64,000 nt of DNA, taken from assembly GCA_963763085.1 (NCBI GenBank), contig CAVXNB010000008.1, positions 1 to 64,000 on the forward strand. Reading direction: 5' to 3'. Numbering within the stretch: position 1 is the first letter of the stretch; every line of letters starts with the position of its first letter. Under the pieces are notes generated by a model. The model did no database searches, was not told the origin of the DNA, and was given only the letters and a program-made list of their open reading frames with translations. The position numbers and the translations under genes are program-made. The stretch is from CAVXNB01 sp963763085. Lineage in GTDB: Bacteria > Actinomycetota > Acidimicrobiia > Acidimicrobiales > Bog-793. Below are positions 20,068 through 29,869 of this stretch, one piece after another.

Positions 20068-20835
20068 TCAGAAGAGGCTGTAAGCGCCGTCGATGACCAA
20101 TGCGTCTCCGGAGTGGTAACCCGAAGCGGGGCTGGCGAGGTAGACAGCCGCCGCAGCTATATCCTCGGGCGAACCCCAGCGGCGGAGGGGAACCCGCGGC
20201 AGAACACGTTGTTCGAACAGCTCGCTGTGCAGCTGTTCGGTGTTGAGCGGCGTATCCACCCAGCCCGGGATCAGCGCGTTGGCACGGATTCCCCTACCAC
20301 CGAGCTCGACGGCCAACGTACGGATTAGCCCGAGCACGCCCGCCTTGCTTGCTGCATAGGCCGCGTGGCGAGGCGCTCCCTGGAGCGCCGTGAGCGACGA
20401 CGTTGCCACAAGGCTCCCGCCGTTGCCGAGAGCGATCATCTGTGCGGCGGCCTCACGGAGCGTCACGAAGACGCCGTCCAGGTTCACCGCGAGGACGCGA
20501 TGCCATTCGTCAAAGGTGAGCTCGGTGTACCGAGCACCGATAGCCCCTACACCGGCGTTCGCGAACGCAGCATCGAGGCGTCCGAAGGTCTGCACGACAC
20601 GTGAAAGGACGTCGTGCATGGCGCCTTCCTCGCTGACGTCGCAGCGATAGGCCTCGACCTGGGTGCCGTGGACGGCTAGCTTCGCGAGGGCGTCCTGATT
20701 GCGGGCTTCATCGCGCGCGACTATGGCAACGTTGGCTCCCTGAGAGCACAGGGCGTTCGCGATGCCGAGGCCAATCCCGGTGTTCCCGCCTGTCACGATG
20801 GCGCTCAGACCGCTGAGGTCAAACAGGTCGCCCAC
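20068..20835 (-). CDS. SDR family NAD(P)-dependent oxidoreductase
   Basis: 255 residues, intact, classical SDR: NAD-binding TGGNTGIGLGIA near the N-terminus, the NAG strand FANAGVGAIGA, catalytic Ser in ATSSLTALQ, YAASK active-site Tyr/Lys and the C-terminal IDGAYSLF. It lies between the oxocamphor-hydrolase-like gene and the downstream ACAD on the same strand. A role oxidising a ring hydroxyl to the ketone before cleavage, or a 3-hydroxyacyl-CoA afterwards, fits the context. The family motif alone does not separate these. Confidence 0.85.
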   Translation of the reverse strand: MGDLFDLSGLSAIVTGGNTGIGLGIANALCSQGANVAIVARDEARNQDALAKLAVHGTQVEAYRCDVSEEGAMHDVLSRVVQTFGRLDAAFANAGVGAIGARYTELTFDEWHRVLAVNLDGVFVTLREAAAQMIALGNGGSLVATSSLTALQGAPRHAAYAASKAGVLGLIRTLAVELGGRGIRANALIPGWVDTPLNTEQLHSELFEQRVLPRVPLRRWGSPEDIAAAAVYLASPASGYHSGDALVIDGAYSLF

Positions 20836-20945
20836 GAAGAAAAAGTATCATCAGCCTCTCACGACGGCCATGTCCTTCTGTAGAGGGAAGACGGCGGAGC
20901 ATCTCCGACGGTTACTGGGACTAGATGAATCGCTGCCACCCTCCT

Positions 20946-21725
20946 TCAGTCCTGGGCGCCGCCTGTCGGCCAGGACTCATATGCGGCGAGGCCCTCGAGC
21001 GCGAGTCCATAGCCGAGCTGTTCCACGAGCAACTGCTTGACTCGTTGGGTCAGGGCCACCCGCGTGTAGCGCAGCGTTACGTCTGGCTGCCTCGCGAGCT
21101 GGGTCGCGAGCTCCCATGCCCGGTGCGAGAGGTCATCTTGTGACAGCACCTCGTTCACGACGCCAAGAGCGAATGCCTCGCCGGCGGAGATCCGCTGTCC
21201 CGTGAGGAGAAAGTACCTGGCGCGGTTGAGACCCAGGAGCAGGGGCCAGACCAGATGCACACCGTCGCTGGGGACCGTTCCGTATCGGAAGTGCGGGGCA
21301 TCGCGAAAGTACGCTTCTTCTGCTGCCAACACGATGTCTGAAAGCAGTGCGATCTCTGCATGCACGGTCGCCGGTCCATTGATAGCTGCAATTACGGGAA
21401 CTTCGATCGACATCAAGTTGACGAGGAGTCGCTTTCCATTTCGGTAGATACGGTCCCATTTGTCCGGGGACATTGGCCCGACCCAGCTCGTGTCGAGAGA
21501 CGATATGAAGCTGTCACCGGTTCCGGTCATGATCACCACGCGGTTGTCCGGGTCGTTGGCGACATCCGCGAAGCAGAGTCCGAGCTCGGCATGCGGAACG
21601 GCGCCCCATACGAGTGGACCCTCGTCGCTGTGGAATCTTAACTCGAGGATGCCGTGGTCTCGTTGCATTGCGACATGCTCATACCGCTGCGAGTAGTCCT
21701 CGAAGGACACGCTCATGTCAAGCAT
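20946..21725 (-). CDS. Crotonase-superfamily beta-diketone hydrolase, 6-oxocamphor hydrolase (CamK)-like
   Basis: 259 residues, intact. The N-terminus has the FxDYSxRYExxxxxRDxGIL layout I recall for 6-oxocamphor hydrolase, and the centre reads SIEVPVIAAINGPATVHAEI. Counting from Met 21725, the residues described for that enzyme's active site fall at the same numbers: Trp40, His45, His122, Asp154 and Glu244. CoA-type enoyl hydratase glutamates are not in their usual form. The known enzyme splits a cyclic 1,3-diketone by retro-Claisen attack without CoA. It follows an ACAD (20 nt gap) and precedes an SDR. The start is backed by the residue register; an internal Met at 21716 is possible. Confidence 0.78.
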   Translation of the reverse strand: MLDMSVSFEDYSQRYEHVAMQRDHGILELRFHSDEGPLVWGAVPHAELGLCFADVANDPDNRVVIMTGTGDSFISSLDTSWVGPMSPDKWDRIYRNGKRLLVNLMSIEVPVIAAINGPATVHAEIALLSDIVLAAEEAYFRDAPHFRYGTVPSDGVHLVWPLLLGLNRARYFLLTGQRISAGEAFALGVVNEVLSQDDLSHRAWELATQLARQPDVTLRYTRVALTQRVKQLLVEQLGYGLALEGLAAYESWPTGGAQD

Positions 21726-21744
21726 GTGGTCAGGTCGATTCCAA

Positions 21745-23052
21745 TCACAGATTGTCTATCGCGGTTGACAATAGGAAGGCGAATTTCTCGAGAGCCGCTG
21801 CGTGGCGTGTGGGCACGTGCTCGGTCGGGACTTCGCTCGCCGAATACCTGCGCAGTAGCCGACGGGCCACGACAGTCTTGTGAACCTCGTCCGGGCCGTC
21901 ATAGACTGCGCGCGCCTCGAGCGAACCGGTACATCGCCTCGAGCGGCAGATCAGTCGAGTAGCCGAGACCCCCGTGGGCCTGCAGAGCGCGGTCGATGAC
22001 GTTGTAGAGAACCTGTCGCGCCGTAGTACTTGATCATCGAGATCTCGTTCCGGGCGATCGACGAGCCATCCTTGTCGAGCCGCCAGGCCGCATAGAGCGT
22101 CATCAAGCGGGCGGCGAGCAGTTCCGCTGCCGAGTCGGCGATCCAAGCTTGGACGATGCCCTTGTCTGCGAGGAGCGATCCGTGCACGTATCGGGACAAC
22201 GAGCGCTCGCAGAGCATGTCGAAGGCGCGTTGTCCCTGCCCCAGCCACCGCATGCAGTGATGCAGCCGACCCGGCCCGAGCCGCTGCTGAGCGAGCGCGA
22301 AACCTTCGACCTGGCTTGCCGAGGATGTTCTCCTCTGTAAGGCGGACATCGGTGTACCGGATCTCGGCGTGGCCGAAGCCTCCGGCTCTGAAACCGGAGG
22401 CGAGCCCTGTCGGGACTTCCATCGTCGGGATATCACGGATGATGTGGACGCCAGGCGTGGCGGTGGGAACCAGGAACATCGAGAAAGCCTCGTGAGGCCC
22501 TGCGTCGCCTTCGGTGGCGGCCATCACGATGAGGAAGTCGGCAGCTGACCCGTTCGAGGTGTACCACTTGTGTCCGTTGAGCACCCATCCCTGATCATCC
22601 CGGCGCGCCGTCGTGCGGAGCAGAGTGGGGTCGGAACCGGCGACTTCGGGTTCGGTCATCGAGAATCCACTTCGGATGCGGCCCTCGAGCAGCGGGTACA
22701 GCCACCTCTCCTTCTGTGATGGTGAGCCGGCGAGCGCGATGAGCTCGGCATTGCCCGAGTCGGGTGCCTGGTTGCCGAAGATGACCGGCGCGTAAACGCT
22801 GCGCCCGAGCACTTCGTGCATCAAGGCGAGATTGACCTGGCCGAACCCCTGACCGCCCAGCTCAGGCGGCAGGTGTGCCGCCCAAAGCCCTTCTGCCTTG
22901 ACTTCCGCCTGCAGCGGCCGCACGATCGCGACAAAGGTCTCCTCGTCTGCTGGCGCCAAGGCCTCGAGCGGAAGCACCTCCTCGTTGACAAACCGGCGCA
23001 TCCATTCGAGCTTCTTCTCAAATTCTGGCTCGGTCGAGAACTCCCAGGCCAA
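21745..23052 (-). CDS. Acyl-CoA dehydrogenase, ACAD10/11-like (internal frameshifts)
   Basis: N-terminal 250 residues in one frame: FEKKLEWMRRFVNEEVLPLE, HEVLGRSVYAPVIFGNQAPDSGN, GFSMTEPEVAGSDPTLL and GWVLNGHKWYTSNGSAADF. At about 22310 the frame shifts to FALAQQRLGPGRLHHCMRWLG and at ~22010 returns to the first frame through ALQAHGGLGYSTDLPLE, ending ARAVYDGPDEVHKTVVARRLLR. The DGPDEVH C-terminus is typical of the ACAD10/11 group. The likely start codon is TTG at 23052, just after an in-frame stop. First gene of the minus operon, divergent from iclR. Confidence 0.8.
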   Translation of the reverse strand: MAWEFSTEPEFEKKLEWMRRFVNEEVLPLEALAPADEETFVAIVRPLQAEVKAEGLWAAHLPPELGGQGFGQVNLALMHEVLGRSVYAPVIFGNQAPDSGNAELIALAGSPSQKERWLYPLLEGRIRSGFSMTEPEVAGSDPTLLRTTARRDDQGWVLNGHKWYTSNGSAADFLIVMAATEGDAGPHEAFSMFLVPTATPGVHIIRDIPTMEVPTGLASGFRAGGFGHAEIRYTDVRLTEENILGKPGRRFRARSAAARAGSAASLHAVAGAGTTRLRHALRALVVPIRARIAPRRQGHRPSLDRRLGSGTARRPLDDALCGLAARQGWLVDRPERDLDDQVLRRDRFSTTSSTALCRPTGVSATRLICRSRRCTGSLEARAVYDGPDEVHKTVVARRLLRRYSASEVPTEHVPTRHAAALEKFAFLLSTAIDNL

Positions 23053-23314
23053 CTAAGTCGTCCTCGCCGAAGAGCCGCACCTAGAGCGCACGTCTCGACG
23101 CCATCCTTCCTCCTGCCGTCCCGGCACTGTAGCGCCGGCCCCCCGTTCAAAGGCAACTCTGCGCCGGGGTTTCTCGTGGCGGAACCTCACGCCGTGCCGC
23201 GAGAGTTGGCACGTCAGAACGCCGGAGGCCGGTGCGGTGGTAGGGCCTGCTTCTCCTCACAGAATTCGCTTGTCCCAGGAGGAATCTCCGGTCCATCCTG
23301 GAGGGGTGAGCATT

Positions 23315-24166
23315 GTGAGCGAGTCCACGGCCCGAAGCCGGTCGGACGGTCGACCGTCATCGAAGGCGGCCGTACCGGCTGTGGCGCGATCGGTCCAGAT
23401 CCTTCGTTACCTGCACGCCAACGGAAATTCTCCCTCATCGATGGCGGAGATCGCGCGGGAACTGCGAATGAACGCCAGCACATGTTTCAACATCCTCAAG
23501 ACGATGCAGTCGCTGAACTTGCTGGGCTACGACCCGGACACCAAGCGCTACGAGCTCGGGCTCGCGCTCGTGGAATTCTCGGCGCTTGTCAAGGGCGAGA
23601 ATCAGATCCTCCGCCTGACGCTCGAACGTTTGCGAAGCTTCACGAAGGCGACCGGCCTCACCTGCTTCGTCGCCCAGTTGAGCGCCGAGGACGAGTTCGT
23701 CATCGTCGGGAAGTCCGAAGGCACGCAGAGGCATCGCCTCACCGTGGCAACCGGCGCCAGGTTTGAACCGAGCGCTGCCGTCCTCGCCAAGGCGTACTAC
23801 GCCTGGACGGCGGAGTCGACCTTCGACAGCATGATCGAGCGGTACGGACTGCACGCTCGGTCTCCCTATTCGATCACGGACGTTGCCAGGTTCAAGAAGG
23901 AAGTGGCGTCAGTCCGTTCGCGTGGCTACTCAACGAGCGTCGGTGAATATTTTCCGGAGTACAACGAGGTCGGCGCTGCCGTGATCGACGCCAGCGGCCA
24001 CGTGGGCTACGTCCTAGTCGTCTCCGGGCTCGCCTCCCAGATCTCCCCTCGAGCGCTTCCTCTCATCGGCCAGCGCCTTTCCGTCACGGCGGACGCGATC
24101 ACCCAAGAGATCGGCGGAAAAGTGCCGAGAGATTGGAAGAACCTGACAGGCTGGCGAGAGGTCTGA
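23315..24166 (+). CDS. IclR-family transcriptional regulator
   Basis: Winged-helix N-terminus: VPAVARSVQILRYLHANGNSPSSMAEIARELRMNASTCFNILKTM. An IclR effector domain follows (TGLTCFVAQLSAEDEFVIVGKSEG, RSRGYSTSVGEYFPEYNEVGAAVIDASG). GTG 23315 is preferred because GGAGG lies about 10 nt upstream; the longer frame to 23237 adds a stretch without family similarity. It diverges from the ACAD-oxocamphor-hydrolase-like operon and is followed by two SDR genes after 27 nt, so it probably senses an intermediate of this pathway and controls both operons. Confidence 0.88.
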   Translation: MSESTARSRSDGRPSSKAAVPAVARSVQILRYLHANGNSPSSMAEIARELRMNASTCFNILKTMQSLNLLGYDPDTKRYELGLALVEFSALVKGENQILRLTLERLRSFTKATGLTCFVAQLSAEDEFVIVGKSEGTQRHRLTVATGARFEPSAAVLAKAYYAWTAESTFDSMIERYGLHARSPYSITDVARFKKEVASVRSRGYSTSVGEYFPEYNEVGAAVIDASGHVGYVLVVSGLASQISPRALPLIGQRLSVTADAITQEIGGKVPRDWKNLTGWREV

Positions 24167-24193
24167 CGACGCCGGAAACGAAGAGGGGGCTGG

Positions 24194-25030
24194 ATGCGAA
24201 GATTCGAAGACAAGGTCGTTCTTGTGACAGGTGCCGCACGTGGACAGGGTCGCTCGCACGCGGTCGGCTTTGCGGAGGAGGGGGCCCGAGTCGTCGTCTG
24301 CGACGTCGTGAAGGACATCGACTCGGTTCCCTACGAAATGGGGAGTCGGGAGGATCTCGACGCGACCGTGGCGCTCGTGAAAGAAGCCGGTCAGGAGTGT
24401 CTTGCCGTTGAGGCCGACGTGCGGGATGGCCGGCAGCTAGACGACGTAGTTGCACAGGGGATCGAGCTCTTTGGGGCCATCGACGTACTGGTCGCGAATG
24501 CTGGCATAGCGTCCATCAGCACGATCGCGGAAATGACGGACGATCAATGGCAAACCATGGTTGACATCAACCTCTCGGGTGTGTTCAAGTCGATCCGCGC
24601 GGTCATCCCACATATGGTGGAGCGGGGCCGGGGGCGGATCGTGGCGACGTCATCGATTGTCGGTCGGCTGGGCGCACCTAACATCGCGGATTATGTTGCT
24701 GCGAAGTGGGGCGTGATCGGCCTCGTGAAGAGTGCCGCACTCGAACTTGCCGACAAGGGCATCACGGTCAACGCGGTTGCGCCGACGTCGGTCAACACCC
24801 GGATGATCCAGAACAACGCCTTTCACGCCCTCTTCCTTCCGGGGTCGACCACCCCACCGAAGAACAAGTGCAGGCCGCGTACATCGCATTGAATCCCATC
24901 CCCATCCCGTGGTTGGAGCCCTGCGACGTCACGGCCGCCGTCTTGTTCCTTGCTTCGGACGAGGGCGCGTTACATCACCGGGGAGGTGCTGTCGGTAGCC
25001 GCCGGTTGGAATGCAAGGACCGGGGCCTAG
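24194..25030 (+). CDS. Mycofactocin-coupled SDR oxidoreductase (frameshifted C-terminus)
   Basis: MRRFEDKVVLVTGAARGQGRSHAVGFAEEGA carries the TGAARGQGR nucleotide motif of mycofactocin-coupled SDRs, which hold tightly bound NAD and include carveol dehydrogenases. NAGIASIST, ATSSIVGRLGAPN and YVAAKWGVIGLVKS follow. The frame breaks at ~24840 (resuming TEEQVQAAYIALNPIPIPWLEP) and again at ~24970, ending ITGEVLSVAAGWNARTGA with TAG 25028-25030, only 3 nt before the next SDR. No mycofactocin biosynthesis genes lie in the window. Confidence 0.83.
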
Positions 25031-25033
25031 GCG

Positions 25034-25867
25034 ATGGGCCGCTTCGACAAGCAGGTTGTCCTCGTCACCGGCGGTGCTCGGGGCCAAGGTCGCGCCCACG
25101 CCACCCGGTTCGCAAGCGAAGGCGCGGACGTGGTCGTTTGCGACGTGGCAAGCCAGCTTCCGACGGTAGGCTATCCAATGGCGAACGAGCAGGATCTGGA
25201 AGAGACGGTTCGACTAGTCACGGCGCTCGGCCGGAACGCCCTAGGTATCGTTGCTGACGTTCGCAAGCTCCACGATATGGAAATGGTTGCGGCGAAGGCC
25301 CTAAGTTCCTTCGGCCGCCTCGACGTGCTGATAGCACAGGCAGGGATCTGCACGTTCGGTCAGATCGCGGCCATGGATGTGGAGACATGGACGGAAACGA
25401 TCGAGGTAAACCTCACGGGCGTCTTCAATGCGATTCGCGCATGCCTTCCGATCATGATCGAGCAGCACTACGGACGCATCGTCGCAACATCGTCCATGGC
25501 CGGGAGAGCCGGCTGGGAGAATATCGGTCACTACTGCGCTTCCAAATGGGGAATCATCGGGTTGGTGAAGTCCGTCGCGCTCGAAACTGCCTCGCAGGGG
25601 ATCACCGCCAACGTGATCTGCCCATCTTCGGTGAACACCCCGATGATGATGAACGATGGCTCGTATCGGCTGTTCCGTCCGGATCTCGAGAATCCGACCT
25701 TCGAGGACGCCATCGAAGCTTTTACTGCGGTAAACGTGATTCCGGTCCCCTTCGCGGAGACCGAGGACATTGCCTCTGCAGCCGCCTTCCTGGCGTCGGA
25801 TGAGGCGCGTTATATCACGGGCGCAACCTTGTCAGTGAGCGCTGGTGTCAATGCGCGAAACATCTGA
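25034..25867 (+). CDS. Mycofactocin-coupled SDR oxidoreductase (carveol dehydrogenase-like)
   Basis: 277 residues, intact, a close paralogue of the preceding gene. It has TGGARGQGRAHATRFASEGAD, LIAQAGICTFGQI (NAG strand as AQAG), catalytic ATSSMAGRAG and YCASKWGIIG, and ends YITGATLSVSAGVNARNI. The insertion between the early strands (SQLPTVGYPMANEQDLEETV) is the extra segment of this subfamily. The tandem pair may act on two alcohol epimers or two successive alcohols. Its end overlaps the start of the APH-family gene. Confidence 0.88.
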   Translation: MGRFDKQVVLVTGGARGQGRAHATRFASEGADVVVCDVASQLPTVGYPMANEQDLEETVRLVTALGRNALGIVADVRKLHDMEMVAAKALSSFGRLDVLIAQAGICTFGQIAAMDVETWTETIEVNLTGVFNAIRACLPIMIEQHYGRIVATSSMAGRAGWENIGHYCASKWGIIGLVKSVALETASQGITANVICPSSVNTPMMMNDGSYRLFRPDLENPTFEDAIEAFTAVNVIPVPFAETEDIASAAAFLASDEARYITGATLSVSAGVNARNI

Positions 25868-26936
25868 TGACTCCTCTGCAGCCGACTTCGCCATTGACGC
25901 AGCGGCGCTGTCCCATTACCTGACTCGCGTCTTCGATCGCCCTATTCCCCCTGATCAGGTCACGACCAGTCTGGTTGAAGGGGGTCATTCGAATCTGACC
26001 TATTTCGTGACGGCGGGTGATCTTGAGTTCGTGCTCCGACGCCCGCCGCTTGGTGGTTCGGCCCGGACTGGGCATGACGTCGGACGTGAGTACCGGCTCC
26101 TGTCCGGACTCGTCGCGTCGTCGGTGCCGATCCCGAAGCCGATCGCCTTCTGTTCCGACCCGTCGGTGATCGGAGTCCCGTTTTTCCTGATGGAGAAGGT
26201 CGAAGGAATCATCGTTCGCTCCTTCGAGGACGCCGACTCGCTCGGTTCGGCCCACGCCGCCCAAGCTTCAGAGGCCATGGTTGCCACCCTCGCCGGTATC
26301 CACGCGGTCGACCTCGATCGGACCGGACTCCGGGGTGTCAGCCGTGGAGAGGCCTATCTGGAACGCCAACTCAGCCGCTGGCTGACCCAGAACGAAGCCC
26401 TCCCCGAGCGCCCGGCTGAGCTCGATCAGCTGGCGCAGCTCTTGAGCTCGACGCCGCTTCCTGTGACCGAGCGGCTCACCGTGGTCCACGGTGACTTCCG
26501 CCTGGACAACCTCGTGCTCTCGGCTACTGATCCGCTCTCCGTTCGAGGGGTGCTGGATTGGGAGATGGCGACCGTCGGGGACCCCCTGGCCGATCTCGGG
26601 CTCTTGCTGATGTATTGGGGGGAACCGGGTGATCTCCCAGTCAGTCCCGAGTACGAAGTCACTAGCGCGCCAGGATTCTGGACGAGGGCTCAAGTCGTGA
26701 CGTCCTATTCAGAGGCCACCGGGCTACCGATGGATCACGTCGGCTTCTACGTGCTGCTTGCGCACCTGAAACTGGCGGTGATCGTCGAACACATCGTCCT
26801 CAGGACACGCCGGGGCCAAACACCCGGCAGTCGCTTCGCGCAGCTTGAACGGATCCCGAGGGCTCTCGCCGCGCGGGCGCTCACGATGGCGAGCCAAGGC
26901 GACACGTGGTCATGGACGGGGGCCCGTCGCGCTTAG
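25851..26936 (+). CDS. APH/choline-kinase-family protein (ACAD10-type phosphotransferase)
   Basis: About 361 residues. The N-lobe has SLVEGGHSNLTYFVT and EFVLRRPPLGG. The catalytic HGDFRLDNLVLS and the Mg-binding LDWEMATVGDPLADLGLLLMYW are both present, so it should be an active kinase fold. This family (mis-annotated FadE36 in mycobacteria) accompanies ACAD10/11-type dehydrogenases, where phosphorylation of a 4-hydroxyacyl-CoA is known for the animal homologue. An ACAD10/11-like gene lies in the neighbouring divergent operon. ATG 25851 is used; GTG 25845 is possible. It ends overlapping the convergent CoA ligase by 3-4 nt. Confidence 0.85.
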   Translation: MRETSDDSSAADFAIDAAALSHYLTRVFDRPIPPDQVTTSLVEGGHSNLTYFVTAGDLEFVLRRPPLGGSARTGHDVGREYRLLSGLVASSVPIPKPIAFCSDPSVIGVPFFLMEKVEGIIVRSFEDADSLGSAHAAQASEAMVATLAGIHAVDLDRTGLRGVSRGEAYLERQLSRWLTQNEALPERPAELDQLAQLLSSTPLPVTERLTVVHGDFRLDNLVLSATDPLSVRGVLDWEMATVGDPLADLGLLLMYWGEPGDLPVSPEYEVTSAPGFWTRAQVVTSYSEATGLPMDHVGFYVLLAHLKLAVIVEHIVLRTRRGQTPGSRFAQLERIPRALAARALTMASQGDTWSWTGARRA

Positions 26937-28595
26937 CCGAGTCGGGCGCGGAGCTCGTGTTTTTTCACCTTGCCGGCCGGAGTACGCGGGAGTTCCGTCG
27001 ACCAACTCCATCCCTTCAGGGATCTTCTGACGCGCCAGGCCCTGGGCCTCGAAGTGGGACCGGAAGGTCGGAAAGTGTGAGGCTCACGCCTGGGCGAAGT
27101 ACAAGAAAGGCAAACACGCGCTCTCCGTAGCGGGGGTCGGGTGCGGCGGTCACAGCAGCTTCTGCTACCTGAGGCAAGCGACAGAGTGCATCTTCCACCT
27201 CCTTAGCAGAGATGTTCTCGCCTCCTCGGATGATGATGTCCTTCTTCCTGTCGGTGACCTGCAGGACGCGCTCGGCGTCCACGCGGCCAATGTCGCCCGT
27301 GCGAAACCAACCGCCCTCGTCGAATGCCGCCGCATTCAGCGCCGGTTCGGTATAGCCGGCGAATTGCTCGGGACCGACGACGAGGATCTCGCCCCTCTCC
27401 TGCGACCGGAACGACCATCCCGGTCCGATCGACGATGTGGATCTCGGCACCTCCGATCGGGCGGCCGTCGAAATAGGCCCGTCGCGACAACGGGTCGTCC
27501 GGTCGGCACGCGGCGAGCGAAGGCTGCTCGGTCGAGCCGTAGCATCGGACGACGTTCCACCCGAGGGCATCCGCACGCTCGACGAGGGCTGGTGGGACGC
27601 CCGCTCCACCCGTCATGACCTCCTTCAGGCTGCCCATCTCTTGTACAGCATGTTCTGCGACGTCGAGCAACGTGGCGATGAAATAGGGAGTGCCGGCCAT
27701 CGAGCCGAGCTTGTAGCGGTCGATCAGATTCGCTGCTGCCTCGGCGTCCCAACTGTCCATCATCACGGTACGGCGACCGTGCACGGCGGGAGCCAGAACA
27801 CTTACAAGCCCGGCGGTGTGGCCTGCCGGGAACGGTTGCAGCGTCCCGACCCTTTCGCCGCCAGGTGGCGGAGTCGGTGTGGCGACGAGCTCGGCCAACA
27901 GCGACCGATGTGTGTGGAGAACGCCTTTCGGTTCTGCCGTCGTGCCCGACGTGTAAATCAGCACTGTCACGTCATCGGGTGACCGGCCGGGCACAGGGTA
28001 GCCCCGGGCCCCGCTCCGCTCGAGTTCCGACCAGGTGACGGTCGCCCCCGTGAATCGGTCGCCGACCGCGATGCACATGTTCGAGCAGTGGCAGATCTCC
28101 CATGCGGCCTATGCGCTCGGCGAAGTCCACGGTTCGCCAGCGATCGGGCACCACGAGGGCGCGAGCACCCGATTGCCGGAGGATGAACTCCACTTCTGAC
28201 GGCCCATAGATGGTCACGATCGGAAGCAGCACCAATCCAAGGAAAGCGGCGGCGTAGTAGGTGACAGCCGTCTCGATCTGGTTGGGCATCTGCACAGCCA
28301 ACACGTCGCGGTCGGTCAGACCGAGGGCATCGAGGGACGCGGCAAACACCTGAGCCCGCCCGACGAGGTCGTGGAGAGTGATGGCCGTCAGGGGTGTGGC
28401 TGCTGAGTGAAACACCAACTCGGTATTGCCGTACTGCTCGCCGCCGCCGGTGAGAACCTCGCCGAGCGTGAGGTGACGAGAAAACCCTTCAACTTCCCAT
28501 CTCGCCCGCAAGCGTTCCCTAGCCTTCTTGACCGAGCTGGAAAGCCCACGCTCCGCCCATGCAAGGCTGAACGGCATAGGGTCATTCACCATCAT
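26933..28595 (-). CDS. Acyl-CoA synthetase/AMP-dependent ligase (frameshifted)
   Basis: Starts MMVNDPMPFSLAWAERG. The N-terminal domain runs to LVVPDRWRTVDFAERIG, then a frame change at ~28070 gives VLIYTSGTTAEPKGVLHTHRSL (AMP motif) and CYGSTEQPSLAAC. A change at ~27400 leads to GWFRTGDIGRVDAERVLQVTDRKKDIIIRGGENISAKEVE. Two late changes give RTPAGKVKKHELRARLG, with the catalytic lysine of motif A10, and TAA at 26933-26935. The gene is convergent with the APH gene and divergent from nothing close; it is separated by ~40 nt from the amidohydrolase downstream on the same strand. Substrate unknown. Confidence 0.8.
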
Positions 28596-28634
28596 TGGTG
28601 AAGGCCCCGTATCAGCCCGGCGACGCCCGTGCGA

Positions 28635-29862
28635 TCATTCGGGGTCAAGGCTGAGCATGCGGATCGCGTTGCCCCTCAGGATCTGATACATGTCGCTCTG
28701 GGAGACGTCGGAAAACATGTCTTCGACGATCCGTTTCGTGTTGGGCCACGTCGAGTCGGTGTGCGGATAGTCGGTCTCGAAGGTCAGCGTCTCCACACCG
28801 ATTTGGTCCCTTGCGGTAAGGCCATGCCGATCCCGGAAGAAGCAGCCGAAGACCTGGCGCCGATAATAGAAGGAAGGCGGCTCAGGCAGGTCCGTTTCAA
28901 GGCCGTTCCACGCGTAGTGCTCGCGCCAAACGTCGTCTGCCCGTTCGAGGGCATAAGGAAGCCAACCGATCTGTCCCTCCGAATAAGCGATCTTGAGTCG
29001 TGGATGGCGGACGAGGACTCCGGAAAAGAGAAAATCTGCCAGCGACGCCATCGAGTTATTGAAACTCAACATCGTGGCAACGGCTGGTGGCGCATCTGCT
29101 GAGGTCGCGGGCATTTTCGAGGAAGAGCCCACGTGCATGCAAACCGTTACGTCAGATGCTGCACAGGCTGCAAAGAACGGATCCCAGTGGCCGGAATGGA
29201 CGCTCGGTAGACCAAGGTGCGAGGGAATCTCGCTGAAGGCGACGGCATGGACTCCTCGGTCGGCATTGCGTCTGATCTCGGCAACCGCTGCGTCAACGTC
29301 CCAGAGAGGAATAAGTACGAGGGGAATGAGCCGACCGCCGCTATCGGCACACCACTCTCCAACCATCCAGTCGTTGTAGGCAACGACGCAGGCTAGGCCG
29401 AGTTCTTTGTCCTTGCCCTCGGCAAAAGTCTGTCCACAAAAGCGTGGGAACGTCGGGAAGCAGAGCGACTTGTCAATCCAGTTGAGGTCCATGTCCGAAA
29501 GCCGAGCGCCAGGGTCATAGCAACCCGGACGCATCTCCTCGTAGGTCATAGGCGTCAGGGTCATCTCATCCCTCTCGAGACCGCAGGCTGCCATGACCCG
29601 TTTGTGACTCCAAACCAGGTCTTCGTAGATCCAACAGTCCGCCGGCTGTCCAGACGGGTCGTAGACCTCCTCGTAAGCCGTACCGCCGCCTAGAGAAAGG
29701 TGGGCAACCCCGCGGCGCTCCACGCGAGGAAGCGCGCGCCTTGTATTTTTGTGGAAGCCACTCAAGCCACAGGTGCGGCGGTTCCAGAACATGGTCATCC
29801 ACGCTGATTATCTTCGGCACGTCGAGGCTCAAGAACTCCCCTTCTACTCGCTCGGCGACCAA
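28635..29862 (-). CDS. Amidohydrolase 2 (ACMSD-type) family protein (one frameshift)
   Basis: Starts MVAERVEGEFLSLDVPKIISVDDHVLEPPHLW at 29862, then the frame changes at ~29745 to RALPRVERRGVAHLSLGGGTAYE. The rest is intact to 28635. DDHVLEPP replaces the metal-binding DxHxH strand; other family blocks are FCGQTFAEGKDKELGLACVVAYNDWM, VCMHVGSSSKMP, HPRLKIAYSEGQIGW and TLTFETDYPHTDSTWPN. Members of this group decarboxylate or hydrate cyclic acids. A paralogue lies divergently at 29977, and both are common beside actinobacterial steroid or terpene genes. Confidence 0.83.
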
Positions 29863-29869
29863 GCGTCAA

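Noticed and set aside
23270..23305. CCAGGA ... TCCTGG dyad before iclR as an operator
   Set aside because: Only 6-bp arms in GC-rich DNA, and the right arm includes the ribosome-binding site; too weak to list.
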